Source of the DNA: SAR86 cluster bacterium AG-447-A08
GTDB lineage: Bacteria > Pseudomonadota > Gammaproteobacteria > Magnimaribacterales > Magnimaribacteraceae
Length of the DNA stretch: 64,000 bases
Direction: 5' to 3'
NCBI GenBank assembly: GCA_003212335.1
Contig: QCQA01000002.1
Span: forward strand, 124,001 to 188,000
Shown here: in pieces, positions 24,432-32,556 of the stretch
Numbering within the stretch: position 1 is the first letter of the stretch
How the letters are laid out: every line of letters begins with the position of its first letter
Program-made: the position numbers and the translations under genes
The notes under the pieces: model-generated
What the model was told of the DNA's origin: nothing
The model's database searches: none
What the model saw: only the letters and a program-made list of their open reading frames with translations

Positions 24432-25743
24432 CTTTGTTAAAGCATTAAGAAACTCTAATGTAAGAGTTTCTCCAGCTGAAACTATAGATGCTGTTTCAGT
24501 AGTAGATACTGTTGGATACGAAGATAAGGAACTACTAAAAAGAACATTATCTATTGTTCTGCCAAAGACCCCTGAAGAAAAGAAAAAATTTGAAGAATGT
24601 TTTGATGATTTTTTCACAGACGAAATCAAACAACAAATTTCAGTAGAGGCTAACGAGCTTACTGATATCAAAGATATTGATTCTGACTTAGCTAAGAAAT
24701 TACTGGAAGGATCTCAAGGCGAATTAATGCTTTCAATTGCTGATGCAGCTGAGGAAGCGGAAATAAGAGAGATTAGATACTTTACTCAAAGATCAGTCTT
24801 TACAAGACGTATTTTAGAGAAAATGGGTGTTGGCAAACTTGAAGATGAATTAATGCAGATGGGAGCCTCGAGAGAAGATGAACTTCCAAGTGAACTTGAA
24901 CAGGAATTAAGAAATCAACTTACTAATTTAAGAGAGAGAGTATCTGACTACGTACAACAACAATTCCTATTACACGGAGATGTATCTGGAGAACAACTTA
25001 GGGAGCAAGTTTTTAAATCAATGAATATGGCTCAAATAGATAGATCTTATTTACATGAAGTCCATTCGTTGGTGAGAAAAATGGCTAAAAAGCTTGCTAA
25101 TCTCCATTCAAGAAGAAAGAAGAATTTTAAAAAAGGAAAGTTGGATATTAGGAAAACTATCCGTGATAATTGGGTGAATCAAGGCATATTATTTGATTTA
25201 AGTTGGGCCTATAAAAAAGTAGATAGACCCAAGATATATGTCATATGCGATGTCAGTGGATCTGTAGGAGCTTATGCAAGGTTCATGTTGATGTTTTTAT
25301 TTAGTTTGACTGAAGTTGTATCTAAATTGAGAGCTTTTGTTTTTTCATCTAATTTAGGGGAGGTGACTAATGACTTCAAGGATGCTCAGCTTGATGAGGC
25401 TATAGAGAAGGCTCTTCAAAAGCATGGTGGAGGTTCAACTGATTACGGTCAAGCCCTTACAGATTTCGTCAGTCTTTGTTTAGACGAAATAGATAAAAAA
25501 ACTACAGTAGTTATTCTAGGTGATGCTAGAAATAATTTTGGACCAGAAAAGGCTCATTTAATGAAATCTATCAATGAGAGAGCTAAGCAAGTTTTTTGGC
25601 TTAACCCTGAGGGTAAGTACAGATGGGATACAGGTGATTCAGTCATGACAACATATTCTGCTTACTGTACAAAAGTATTCCAATGTGGAAATATTGATCA
25701 ATTAGAGAGAGTTATCTCAACTCTTCTAAAAACAGCAATTTAA
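24412..25743 (+). CDS. VWA domain protein (CoxE-like), partner of the MoxR ATPase
   Basis: The 443-residue protein has an acidic helical N-terminal half (about 1-230) and a C-terminal von Willebrand A domain whose metal site is VICDVSGSVG (DxSxS) with HGGGSTDYGQAL supplying the later threonine and VVILGDARNN the aspartate. This is the COG3552/CoxE arrangement. With the MoxR ATPase it probably forms a metal-dependent remodelling complex in the cytoplasm. The ATG lies within the last codons of the ATPase gene, a sign of translational coupling. Confidence 0.86.
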   Translation: MEKVLTDFVKALRNSNVRVSPAETIDAVSVVDTVGYEDKELLKRTLSIVLPKTPEEKKKFEECFDDFFTDEIKQQISVEANELTDIKDIDSDLAKKLLEGSQGELMLSIADAAEEAEIREIRYFTQRSVFTRRILEKMGVGKLEDELMQMGASREDELPSELEQELRNQLTNLRERVSDYVQQQFLLHGDVSGEQLREQVFKSMNMAQIDRSYLHEVHSLVRKMAKKLANLHSRRKKNFKKGKLDIRKTIRDNWVNQGILFDLSWAYKKVDRPKIYVICDVSGSVGAYARFMLMFLFSLTEVVSKLRAFVFSSNLGEVTNDFKDAQLDEAIEKALQKHGGGSTDYGQALTDFVSLCLDEIDKKTTVVILGDARNNFGPEKAHLMKSINERAKQVFWLNPEGKYRWDTGDSVMTTYSAYCTKVFQCGNIDQLERVISTLLKTAI

Positions 25744-25758
25744 TATTATTATTTTTAT

Positions 25759-26550
25759 ATGCAAAATTTATACAGACTACTATTAACATTAATCCTATCC
25801 TCATCTGTTTTTTCAATATCAGCTCACGATTTAAAAGGAGCCATTTCTAGTGAAGACAGAACCCCTGCGAATACATTAAGAGACTCCGAAAGAAATCCTT
25901 ATGAAACTTTATCATTTTTTGGAATAGAGTCCGATATGGTTGTAGTAGAACTTTCTCCAGGAGGAGGTTGGTATACCGAAATCCTTGCTAACTACATACA
26001 TTATCCTGGAACACTAATTGCTGCTCACTTTAGTGCTGACTCGGAGAGAGCTTATTTCAAAAGAAGTAGAGCAAATTTTGAAAAAAAGATAGCTGAAAAC
26101 CCCATGTATGGAAGAGTTGAGATAGTTGATTTAGACTCTCAATTGGCGGATGAAGGTACTGTTGACGCTGTTTTAACTTTCAGGAATTTACATAATTGGC
26201 TTGGTTCACCAATGGATAACATCTTTTCAAATACTTATAGAGCTCTAAAGCCAGGCGGTATATTTGGTGTTGTTGAGCACAGAGCTAAACCAGGTACTTC
26301 AATGGAATTAATGAAAAAAAGCGGTTATGTTACTGAAGAGCACGCAATAAAAATCGCAAAAAAACATGGTTTCGAACTTATTTCTAAATCAGAGGTCAAT
26401 GCCAATCCAAAAGATACAGCTGACCACCCAAAAGGAGTATGGACTCTTCCACCAAACTATAGACTCAAGGATGTTGATAGAGACAAATATTCGGAAATAG
26501 GGGAAAGTGATCGAATGACACTTTTATTTAAAAAGCCATCTAATTCTTAA
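25759..26550 (+). CDS. Exported SAM-dependent methyltransferase-like protein
   Basis: A 263-residue protein with an N-terminal signal sequence (about 1-22, LLLTLILSSSVFSISA) and a class I methyltransferase fold: VVVELSPGGGWYTEIL is motif I, VDLDSQ and VDAVLTFRNLHNW follow, and the later PGGIFGVVEHRA strand is typical. It matches a family of predicted methyltransferases that carry export signals (COG4798), whose activity is unclear because the cofactor is cytoplasmic. It follows the VWA gene by 15 bases and has a TATTAT -10 candidate at 25744-25749. Its 3' end overlaps the convergent hypothetical gene by 11 bases. Confidence 0.8.
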   Translation: MQNLYRLLLTLILSSSVFSISAHDLKGAISSEDRTPANTLRDSERNPYETLSFFGIESDMVVVELSPGGGWYTEILANYIHYPGTLIAAHFSADSERAYFKRSRANFEKKIAENPMYGRVEIVDLDSQLADEGTVDAVLTFRNLHNWLGSPMDNIFSNTYRALKPGGIFGVVEHRAKPGTSMELMKKSGYVTEEHAIKIAKKHGFELISKSEVNANPKDTADHPKGVWTLPPNYRLKDVDRDKYSEIGESDRMTLLFKKPSNS

Positions 26551-26878
26551 ATAGAGTAATTATTATATTTTTATAACTACAGGTCTGTAGAACATTTAAC
26601 TTATTTTCAAGACTAGCTTGATACTGTTCATTAAACACACTTTGAATACCTGTTTTTACAATAGGAATAGTAATTAGAAGGGTTATCTCTTCTTTTGAGA
26701 TAGATTTATTATTTGAAATTCTTATCTCACTGCTCTTCAATACGTTAATCAGTTTTTGGCCTTCATTATCCAATTCAGCATAGTTAATTAACGATCCATT
26801 CAATGATTGCATGACAAGATTAACATCTTTATCTTCAGCTAAAGTTTGAATATTTTGAATGATGGAATCCAATTTCAT
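26540..26878 (-). CDS. Hypothetical protein, 112 residues
   Basis: I do not recognise this protein. It is mostly helical with mixed charged and hydrophobic residues and no signal peptide or membrane segment. A TATACT hexamer on the minus strand (26885-26890) would start transcription exactly at its ATG. It is divergent from a small ORF only 21 bases away and its 3' end overlaps the methyltransferase gene. Amino-acid composition looks like a real protein, but no motif supports a function. Confidence 0.5.
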   Translation of the reverse strand: MKLDSIIQNIQTLAEDKDVNLVMQSLNGSLINYAELDNEGQKLINVLKSSEIRISNNKSISKEEITLLITIPIVKTGIQSVFNEQYQASLENKLNVLQTCSYKNIIITLFKN

Positions 26879-26884
26879 TTTATA

Positions 26885-26892
26885 AGTATAAT
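26885..26892. promoter_or_regulatory. Overlapping divergent -10 elements
   Basis: AGTATAAT holds TATAAT on the plus strand (26887-26892) and TATACT on the minus strand (26885-26890). Each would begin transcription at or one base before the start codon of its own gene (26900 plus, 26878 minus). This would be a compact bidirectional, leaderless promoter. Confidence 0.35.
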
Positions 26893-26899
26893 TCTATCA

Positions 26900-27109
26900 A
26901 TGGATGATAAAGATAAATATATTGAAAGGGCTAAAAAAGTAGAGAAAAGAATTAATAATTACTCCAAAGAAGCCGAAAGGTTGGTAAATCATTTATCAGA
27001 TTTATCAATCGAATTTATCACTGAGCTTTCTTCATTGAAAAAACATGATAAAAAAAGGAGGGCTAACCCTCCTTTTTTAATTAACCTAAAAGCTTACTTT
27101 TTGAAGTAA
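26900..27109 (+). CDS. Small hypothetical protein, 69 residues
   Basis: I prefer the ATG at 26900, opposite the divergent gene, over the in-frame ATG at 26846, which would overlap that gene. The product is highly charged and predicted helical (KKVEKRINNYSKEAERLVN), possibly a coiled coil. The last third is translated through a perfect terminator hairpin (27051-27078) and overlaps the 3' end of the Hsp20 gene by 29 bases. That makes the C-terminal residues, or the whole gene, doubtful. Confidence 0.4.
   Translation: MDDKDKYIERAKKVEKRINNYSKEAERLVNHLSDLSIEFITELSSLKKHDKKRRANPPFLINLKAYFLK
27051..27078. terminator. Bidirectional intrinsic terminator of the Hsp20 gene
   Basis: A 12-base perfect stem, AAAAAAGGAGGG with CCCTCCTTTTTT, closes a CTAA loop. 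It lies three bases beyond the Hsp20 stop and ends in a T run on either strand, so it should work in both directions. It is the only convincing intrinsic terminator in the window. Confidence 0.88.
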
Positions 27110-27530
27110 AGTCAATTTTTCTAGGTTTTTTATTCTCAGGTATTATCCTCTCTATTCCTATATATAACATTCCATTACTAAGAGCGGCTCCTTTTATGAT
27201 CATGTCATCGGACAATACAAATGTTTTAGTAAAATCTCTAGCTGCAAGCCCCTGATGTACTAATCCCTCAGATGCTTCTTTGTCTTTTGAACCTTTGATT
27301 GTCAAATTTTCTCCAGCAGCTTCGATATCTATTTCTTTTTCTTCGAAGCCAGCAACAGCTAGTTCAATTGTATATTTATCTTCACTTACCTTCCTTATAT
27401 TGTAAGGGGGGTAGTTCGAAGTCTGTTGTTTAGAATTGGCTAACAGTGCAAGTGTGTCAAATGTTCTGTCAAAACCAATAGTGAATGGAGAAATATCTCT
27501 CCACAATAGGTCAAATGTATTATTTATCAT
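27081..27530 (-). CDS. Small heat shock protein, Hsp20/IbpA family
   Basis: The 149-residue protein has an alpha-crystallin domain (about 40-130) opened by YPPYNIRKV, with VAGFEEKEIDIE, GLAARDFTKTF and GMLYIGIERIIPE, and a C-terminal extension KPRKIDF whose I-x-F resembles the IxI anchoring motif. Such chaperones hold unfolding proteins for refolding by DnaK and ClpB. AAGGAG precedes the ATG. A sigma-32-type promoter lies upstream and a strong terminator downstream, so it is a single-gene heat-shock unit. Confidence 0.93.
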   Translation of the reverse strand: MINNTFDLLWRDISPFTIGFDRTFDTLALLANSKQQTSNYPPYNIRKVSEDKYTIELAVAGFEEKEIDIEAAGENLTIKGSKDKEASEGLVHQGLAARDFTKTFVLSDDMIIKGAALSNGMLYIGIERIIPENKKPRKIDFTSKSKLLG

Positions 27531-27570
27531 TTTTATCTCCTTAAATTAAGCAAGTAATTAAACAATTTAC

Positions 27571-27591
27571 GTAAGCCCCGTAGGCACTTAC
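27571..27591 (-). promoter_or_regulatory. Inverted repeat in the Hsp20 leader
   Basis: GTAAG and CTTAC flank a GC-rich centre at the 5' end of the predicted ~60-base leader. It could stabilise the mRNA or form part of a temperature-sensitive fold, but it is 30 bases from the ribosome site and no RNA-thermometer consensus is evident. Confidence 0.25.
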
Positions 27592-27598
27592 ACTACTT

Positions 27599-27626
27599 AT
27601 ATGGGGTATATTTTTTAATTATCAAG
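27599..27626 (-). promoter_or_regulatory. Sigma-32 (RpoH) heat-shock promoter of the Hsp20 gene
   Basis: On the minus strand CTTGATA (27626-27620) and CCCCATAT (27606-27599) are separated by 13 bases. The E. coli heat-shock consensus is CTTGAAA and CCCCATnT with 13-15 bases between. Transcription would start near 27592, giving a ~60-base leader. The -35 overlaps the AAGGAG ribosome site of the divergent SDR gene. Confidence 0.82.
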
Positions 27627-27633
27627 GAGAAGT

Positions 27634-28425
27634 ATGAATAATTTATTTTCTATAGAAGGCAAAATTGCATTGGTAACAGGCGGTTCAAGAGGTATTGGCG
27701 AAATGATAGCAGCTGGTTTTCTTGCTAATGGAGCTAAGGTTTATATAAGTTCTAGAAAAGCTGAAGTATGTGATGAAACGGCAAATAGATTGCAAGAACA
27801 ATATGGAGGAGAGTGTATTTCTTTACCTGCAGATTTATCTAATTTGAATGGCATTGAATCTCTTGTGAACAGTCTTCCTGATGGAGAAAAGCTTGATATT
27901 TTAGTTAATAACGCTGGGGCTTCTTGGGGAGAGCCTATAGATGAATATTCTGAAAAAGGCTGGGATAAGGTCATGGACACTAATGTTAAAGGTGTTTTTT
28001 TCCTAACTCAGAAATTACTACCGTTATTGAGATCTTCAGCAACTGCCGAAGACCCATCAAGAGTAATCAATATTGGAAGTATAGACGGAATAAAAACAGG
28101 ATTATTTGATGCTTTTTCTTACGGTCCGTCAAAAGCTGCCTTACATCATTTAACAAGAGTTTTAGCAGCTTCACTTGTTAAGGAAAATATTATTGTTAAT
28201 GCAATTGCACCCGGACCATTTCCAACTTGGATGTTAAGTACTGGAGTTGGAGGTGGAGGAGACCTCGATATTAATTGGGATGAGGTGGGTAACTCGAATC
28301 CAAGAGGAAGAGTAGGTACTCCTGAAGATATAGCAGGACTAGCAATCTTTCTTTGTTCAAGAGCTGGCGCTTATACTGTAGGTGAAACTATTACTTGCGA
28401 TGGGGGTGCTGTAGCTAGTTCATAG
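27634..28425 (+). CDS. Short-chain dehydrogenase/reductase (SDR)
   Basis: This 263-residue classical SDR has TGGSRGIG at the cofactor site, SSRK after strand 2 (suggesting NADP(H)), VNNAGASWG, a catalytic Ser in NIGSIDG and Tyr-Lys in YGPSKAA. The region NAIAPGPFPTWM and the end VGETITCDGGAV are typical. AAGGAGA is placed ideally before the ATG. It is the first gene of a plus-strand run through DUF1295, serine hydrolase and dehydrogenase genes with gaps of three bases or less. The substrate is unknown. Confidence 0.87.
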   Translation: MNNLFSIEGKIALVTGGSRGIGEMIAAGFLANGAKVYISSRKAEVCDETANRLQEQYGGECISLPADLSNLNGIESLVNSLPDGEKLDILVNNAGASWGEPIDEYSEKGWDKVMDTNVKGVFFLTQKLLPLLRSSATAEDPSRVINIGSIDGIKTGLFDAFSYGPSKAALHHLTRVLAASLVKENIIVNAIAPGPFPTWMLSTGVGGGGDLDINWDEVGNSNPRGRVGTPEDIAGLAIFLCSRAGAYTVGETITCDGGAVASS

Positions 28426-28428
28426 ATT

Positions 28429-29295
28429 ATGAAAAAAAGTTACCTGGTAACTTTATTTACTTACATGGCTGCTTTTATTGCAGCCATTGTAACTTGCTAT
28501 TTCTTTTCTTCTTTAAATCAATGGCTCATGCTCCTAACAGGTCATTTATCAGCTACTTTAGTTGTTTTTATTAGTAGCCAAATCTTTAAGAATTCAAGTT
28601 TGTATGATCCTTTTTGGTCAGTTGCACCTTTACCTATTGCCATATACATATCTATTTACCCAGAATCAGGAGAGATTGATCTAGAAAAAATTTTTTTAGT
28701 TAATTTACCGATTATATTTTGGTCTATTAGGTTAACTTCTAATTGGGCCAGGGATTGGAGAGGATTAAGCGATGAAGATTTTAGATATGTTAATTTGAAG
28801 AGCAAACCTTTTAGTTTTTTTATTGATTTATTTGGTATACACATCTACCCAACACTACAAGTCAATCTATCTTTAGTCCCAATTTACTTTGCTCTATCTA
28901 TATCGGTAAGTGAAGTAAATATTTATCTTTATCTGGCAAGTGCATTTACTTTTCTTGCAGTGGTTTTGGAAACTATTGCGGATGAGCAAATGAGGATATT
29001 TAGAAGAAGTAACAATATCGGTTTAACTATGCAAAAGGGTCTATGGGCTTATTCTAGACATCCAAATTACTTGGGAGAAATATTATTCTGGTGGGGATTA
29101 TATTTTATGACTCTATCTTTAGAGCCCGATCTCTGGTACTTATTTGTTTGCCCATTGATTATGAATTTAATGTTTTCACTCATAACCTGCCAAATGATGG
29201 ACAACAGGAGTTTAGAAAAAAGACCAGATTATCAAGAATATATGAATTCAACACGTCAGTTGATAATATGGAAGTCAGTTAAAAAAGGGGAATAA
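28429..29295 (+). CDS. DUF1295 / steroid 5-alpha-reductase-like membrane protein
   Basis: The 288-residue protein has about seven membrane helices and the conserved C-terminal motif of the isoprenylcysteine methyltransferase / 5-alpha-reductase superfamily: GLWAYSRHPNYLGEI, then FWWGLYF, and RRSNNIG before it. DUF1295 proteins (COG3752) are widespread and are thought to be NADPH-dependent reductases of lipid-like substrates, without firm assignment. It begins three bases after the SDR stop and ends two bases before the serine hydrolase start. A lipid or polycyclic substrate shared with its neighbours is possible. Confidence 0.82.
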   Translation: MKKSYLVTLFTYMAAFIAAIVTCYFFSSLNQWLMLLTGHLSATLVVFISSQIFKNSSLYDPFWSVAPLPIAIYISIYPESGEIDLEKIFLVNLPIIFWSIRLTSNWARDWRGLSDEDFRYVNLKSKPFSFFIDLFGIHIYPTLQVNLSLVPIYFALSISVSEVNIYLYLASAFTFLAVVLETIADEQMRIFRRSNNIGLTMQKGLWAYSRHPNYLGEILFWWGLYFMTLSLEPDLWYLFVCPLIMNLMFSLITCQMMDNRSLEKRPDYQEYMNSTRQLIIWKSVKKGE

Positions 29296-29297
29296 AT

Positions 29298-30512
29298 ATG
29301 GTTGATGGATTTTGCGAAGAAAATTTCCTAGATGCAAAAAATATATTTGAAGAAAGTATAAATAGTGGATTTGAACTTGGAGGAGCTATTTGTATTGAAG
29401 TGAAAGGAAAAAAGGTTCTAGATCTTTGGGGTGGACATTTAGATCATGAACGAACAGAGCCTTGGCAAGAAAATACAATAGTAAATGTTTTTTCAACTAC
29501 AAAGGGTATAGCGGCAATCTGCTTACTTCAATTAATTGAAAAAGGATTACTCGATCTAGATAAACCTGTTGCTGATTATTGGCCTGAATTTGCTCAAAAC
29601 GGTAAAGAGAATATACCTGTGAGATATCTCTTTTGCCATAAATCAGGATTATGTGGAGTAAGAGAACCTCTTCAACCAGGTGCCTTCAGTGATTGGGAAT
29701 TAATTTGCGATGAATTGGCTAAACAGGAACCTCTTTGGGAGCCAGGATCTGCCCATGGTTACCATGCAATCACCTACGGACATTTAGTGGGAGAACTTCT
29801 GCGCAGAATAGATGGAAGAACTATTGGAACCTATTTTAGAGAAGAAATTGCAGAGCCCTTAGATCTCGATTTTTGGATTGGTTTACCTGATTCTGAGTTC
29901 CATAGAGTATCGAACATTTATCCATCTAAACCTAGTCCTCTACAATTTTTATTTCCTTTAATTGCTAAGTTGCCTAGATTTTTATTGCCAGGACCTACCA
30001 AATTTCTTGTAGATTTTGGAGACACTTCGAAACCAGTTGGTGCGGCATTCAATAACCCACCTATCTCATCTAATGAAGGTATGGAGGCAAATACCAAAAA
30101 ATGGAGAAATGCAGAGATACCTGCAGCAAATGGCCATGCTACTGCCAGATCTATAGCAAAATTATATGGAGTTTTAGCAAATGGAGGGTCTCTTGATGAT
30201 TTTCATTTACTGAGTCCAGATACTATTGAGAGAGGTCGAGAAACACAATCGGACGGAAAAGATCTAGTTTTGGGTGGTATGCATACTCGCTTTGGTCTTG
30301 GGTTTATGTTGGGAACTGAAAATGTAAGTATGGGCCCTAATCCTAATGCCTTTGGTCACGGAGGTGCTGGAGGTTCGTTAGGATTCTCAGATCCAGACAA
30401 TCATATTTCTCTGGGATTTGTGATGAATCAAATGCATCCTGGAATTACTGCATGGAAAACTGCAACCGATGTAGCTGAATCTGTTTATAAAAGTCTTTCT
30501 ATAATTAAATGA
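29298..30512 (+). CDS. Serine hydrolase, class C beta-lactamase / EstB family
   Basis: The 404-residue protein has the SxxK catalytic motif with Ser66 and Lys69 in VFSTTKG, a Tyr motif in GYHAITYGHLVGEL, and the C-terminal FGHGGAGGS that replaces the KTG motif. This combination is that of EstB-like esterases more than true AmpC enzymes. No signal peptide is visible, which also argues for a cytoplasmic esterase rather than an antibiotic-degrading periplasmic enzyme. It overlaps the next gene by four bases (ATGA). Confidence 0.87.
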   Translation: MVDGFCEENFLDAKNIFEESINSGFELGGAICIEVKGKKVLDLWGGHLDHERTEPWQENTIVNVFSTTKGIAAICLLQLIEKGLLDLDKPVADYWPEFAQNGKENIPVRYLFCHKSGLCGVREPLQPGAFSDWELICDELAKQEPLWEPGSAHGYHAITYGHLVGELLRRIDGRTIGTYFREEIAEPLDLDFWIGLPDSEFHRVSNIYPSKPSPLQFLFPLIAKLPRFLLPGPTKFLVDFGDTSKPVGAAFNNPPISSNEGMEANTKKWRNAEIPAANGHATARSIAKLYGVLANGGSLDDFHLLSPDTIERGRETQSDGKDLVLGGMHTRFGLGFMLGTENVSMGPNPNAFGHGGAGGSLGFSDPDNHISLGFVMNQMHPGITAWKTATDVAESVYKSLSIIK

Positions 30513-31450
30513 AAGCTGTTTCTTACGCTGATGGAAAAGTAAAAACGTCCAACATTAAAAAACCAATTGGTGATGGTGTCGTAGTTAACGTCTCTTCCGC
30601 AGGAATTTGTGGCAGCGATCTACATTTACTTAATTCTGGAGCTCATTCGCCTCATATAGCCGGTCATGAAATTTCAGGCATTACGGAAAATGGTAAACAT
30701 GTTGCAATTGAACCTATCATTCCTTGCTCTAAATGTGATGACTGCTACTCAGGAAATTACCATTTATGCAAAAATAATAGTAAAGGAATGGGGATGAGCA
30801 TCAATGGAGGAATGACTGAACAAATGATTGTTCCAGAAAGCTGCTTAATTGAACTTGATTCTAGAGTCCCAGTTCAAGATGCTTGTTTGGTTGAACCTTT
30901 AGCCGTAGCTATACACGGTTTCGTTAAAACGAAGACAAAAAATCACCACAGAATTGCCGTAATTGGAGGCGGAACTATTGGAATTTGTACAATTGCAGCG
31001 GCAAGATATCTAGGTTGTAAAGTAGATTTGTATGCAAAATATGATCATCAAATAGAAGCAGGACTAAAGTTGGGTGCTGGTGAATTAAATGGTCAATACG
31101 ATAGGGTTATGGATTGTGTTGGAAATGACGATACTTTGAAGTTATCTGTAAATCATTGCAAACCGGGATCTTGGCTAGTATTGCTCGGTATACCCTTAAA
31201 GGGCATTAACCTCCCTGGTCTTAAAACTATAATGAACGAAATTAAAGTACTTCCTTCAATTATGTATAGCTCTACTGATGGAGTAAAAGATTTTGAAATA
31301 GCTGCAAAAGTATTAGCTAAATTTCCCAATATAGGAAAAACAATTATTACTCACAGGTTTAGCTTAGAAGAATCCGAAGAGGCTTTTAGAGTTGCGGCTG
31401 ATAAAACATCAGAAAGTATCAAAGTTATTTTCGATCCAAATATCAGCTAA
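30509..31450 (+). CDS. Zinc-containing alcohol dehydrogenase (MDR family)
   Basis: A 313-residue medium-chain dehydrogenase. The catalytic zinc site is seen in ICGSDLH and GHEISG, the four structural-zinc cysteines in CSKCDDCYSGNYHLC, and the Rossmann glycines in VIGGGTIG. It is somewhat shorter than the usual 340-350 residues, with reduced loops in both domains. Threonine, sorbitol and similar polyol dehydrogenases share this pattern. Translation is coupled to the serine hydrolase upstream; substrate unknown. Confidence 0.87.
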   Translation: MKAVSYADGKVKTSNIKKPIGDGVVVNVSSAGICGSDLHLLNSGAHSPHIAGHEISGITENGKHVAIEPIIPCSKCDDCYSGNYHLCKNNSKGMGMSINGGMTEQMIVPESCLIELDSRVPVQDACLVEPLAVAIHGFVKTKTKNHHRIAVIGGGTIGICTIAAARYLGCKVDLYAKYDHQIEAGLKLGAGELNGQYDRVMDCVGNDDTLKLSVNHCKPGSWLVLLGIPLKGINLPGLKTIMNEIKVLPSIMYSSTDGVKDFEIAAKVLAKFPNIGKTIITHRFSLEESEEAFRVAADKTSESIKVIFDPNIS

Positions 31451-31469
31451 TGGTAAAATTATCGTATTC

Positions 31470-31495
31470 GGTTTAACAATCTTTGACTGTTAACC
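31470..31495 (+). repeat. Inverted repeat after the dehydrogenase gene
   Basis: GGTTTAACA and TGTTAACC can pair around a nine-base loop with one bulged T. A T run follows only about 14 bases later, so it is a poor terminator. It may be an operator or a weak attenuator before the next gene at 31519. Confidence 0.3.
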
Positions 31496-31518
31496 AAAAC
31501 TTTTCAAATTTTTTTTAG

Positions 31519-32556
31519 ATGTACGCAGTAACAATTAACAAATATGGAGATGCTTCTAATTTTCAAATTGAGAAAGATATAGATTTACCTAAACCAAAGC
31601 CTAATCAAATCTTGATTAAAGTGCACGCCTCGTCAGTTAATCCAATAGACCTAATGAAACGAGAAGGATATGGAAGAGCTATATTTGAAAAACAGAGAAA
31701 AATTTTATTTCCATGGATTTTAGGATCTGACTTTTCAGGTTCAGTGATAGAGCTTGGCTCTAAAGTTACAGGATTTAATATCGATGATGAAGTTTGGGGC
31801 TGTACTTCCAATGCAAATTCAGGGACTCATTCAGAATTTGTTTGCATTGATGTAGATGAGGTAACCCATAAACCAAACAACATAAACCATTTGGAGGCTG
31901 CATCTCTTCCGTATGTTGCCTTAACAACTTGGTCTGCTTTAGTTAGATGGTCAGGTTTACGTCCCAATGACCTTAAAGGAAAAAAAGTTTTTATTCAGGG
32001 CGGGGCAGGTGGAGTTGGTTGTTTCTCAATTCAATTATTTAACAATCTTGGATGTGAAATTGCCACTACATGCAGTAAAAAAAATATTGAATTAGTTCAA
32101 TCACTTGGAGCTAATCAAGTTATTGACTATAACGAAGAGAATTTTGAAGATGTGCTACATAACTTCGATATTGCCTACGATCTGCTAGGAGATAACGTTT
32201 CACACAATTCAATTGATAAATGCTGCAAGATTTTGACACAATCTCCTGATTCTCATTACATTACTTTAACTCATCCGCTCGTTAATACTCTTGATTCTAA
32301 AGGGCTGATAATGGGCGTACCGCATGCCCTTTACCTAAGACAAGTACAAAAAAATAAATATAGACCAATTAATATTCATTGGTCGATCTATAGACCAAGT
32401 CTTTCAGGTCTTGAACAACTAACCCAATTAGTGCAAGAAGAAACTATTAAACCAGTTATTGATTCAGTATATGCTATTGAAGATCTTCAACTGGCGCATC
32501 AAAAAATTGCCACTGGTCATGTAAGTGGAAAAGTAGTTATTGATCATAAGGTATGA
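31519..32556 (+). CDS. Zinc-independent MDR oxidoreductase (quinone oxidoreductase / RTN4IP1-like)
   Basis: The 345-residue protein is an MDR enzyme without the structural-zinc cysteines. VHASSVNPIDLMKREG, the cofactor loop VFIQGGAGGVG and the end AHQKIATGHVSGKVVI match the quinone oxidoreductase branch; WGCTSNANSGTHSEF is close to the RTN4IP1 group. These enzymes reduce quinones or conjugated double bonds with NADPH. It overlaps the start of pdxJ by four bases. A link with pyridoxal synthesis is not expected from known biology. Confidence 0.85.
   Translation: MYAVTINKYGDASNFQIEKDIDLPKPKPNQILIKVHASSVNPIDLMKREGYGRAIFEKQRKILFPWILGSDFSGSVIELGSKVTGFNIDDEVWGCTSNANSGTHSEFVCIDVDEVTHKPNNINHLEAASLPYVALTTWSALVRWSGLRPNDLKGKKVFIQGGAGGVGCFSIQLFNNLGCEIATTCSKKNIELVQSLGANQVIDYNEENFEDVLHNFDIAYDLLGDNVSHNSIDKCCKILTQSPDSHYITLTHPLVNTLDSKGLIMGVPHALYLRQVQKNKYRPINIHWSIYRPSLSGLEQLTQLVQEETIKPVIDSVYAIEDLQLAHQKIATGHVSGKVVIDHKV

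Noticed and set aside
31470-31495. Terminator after the zinc dehydrogenase gene.
   Set aside because: The stem is bulged and the T run is too far away; I list it only as an inverted repeat.
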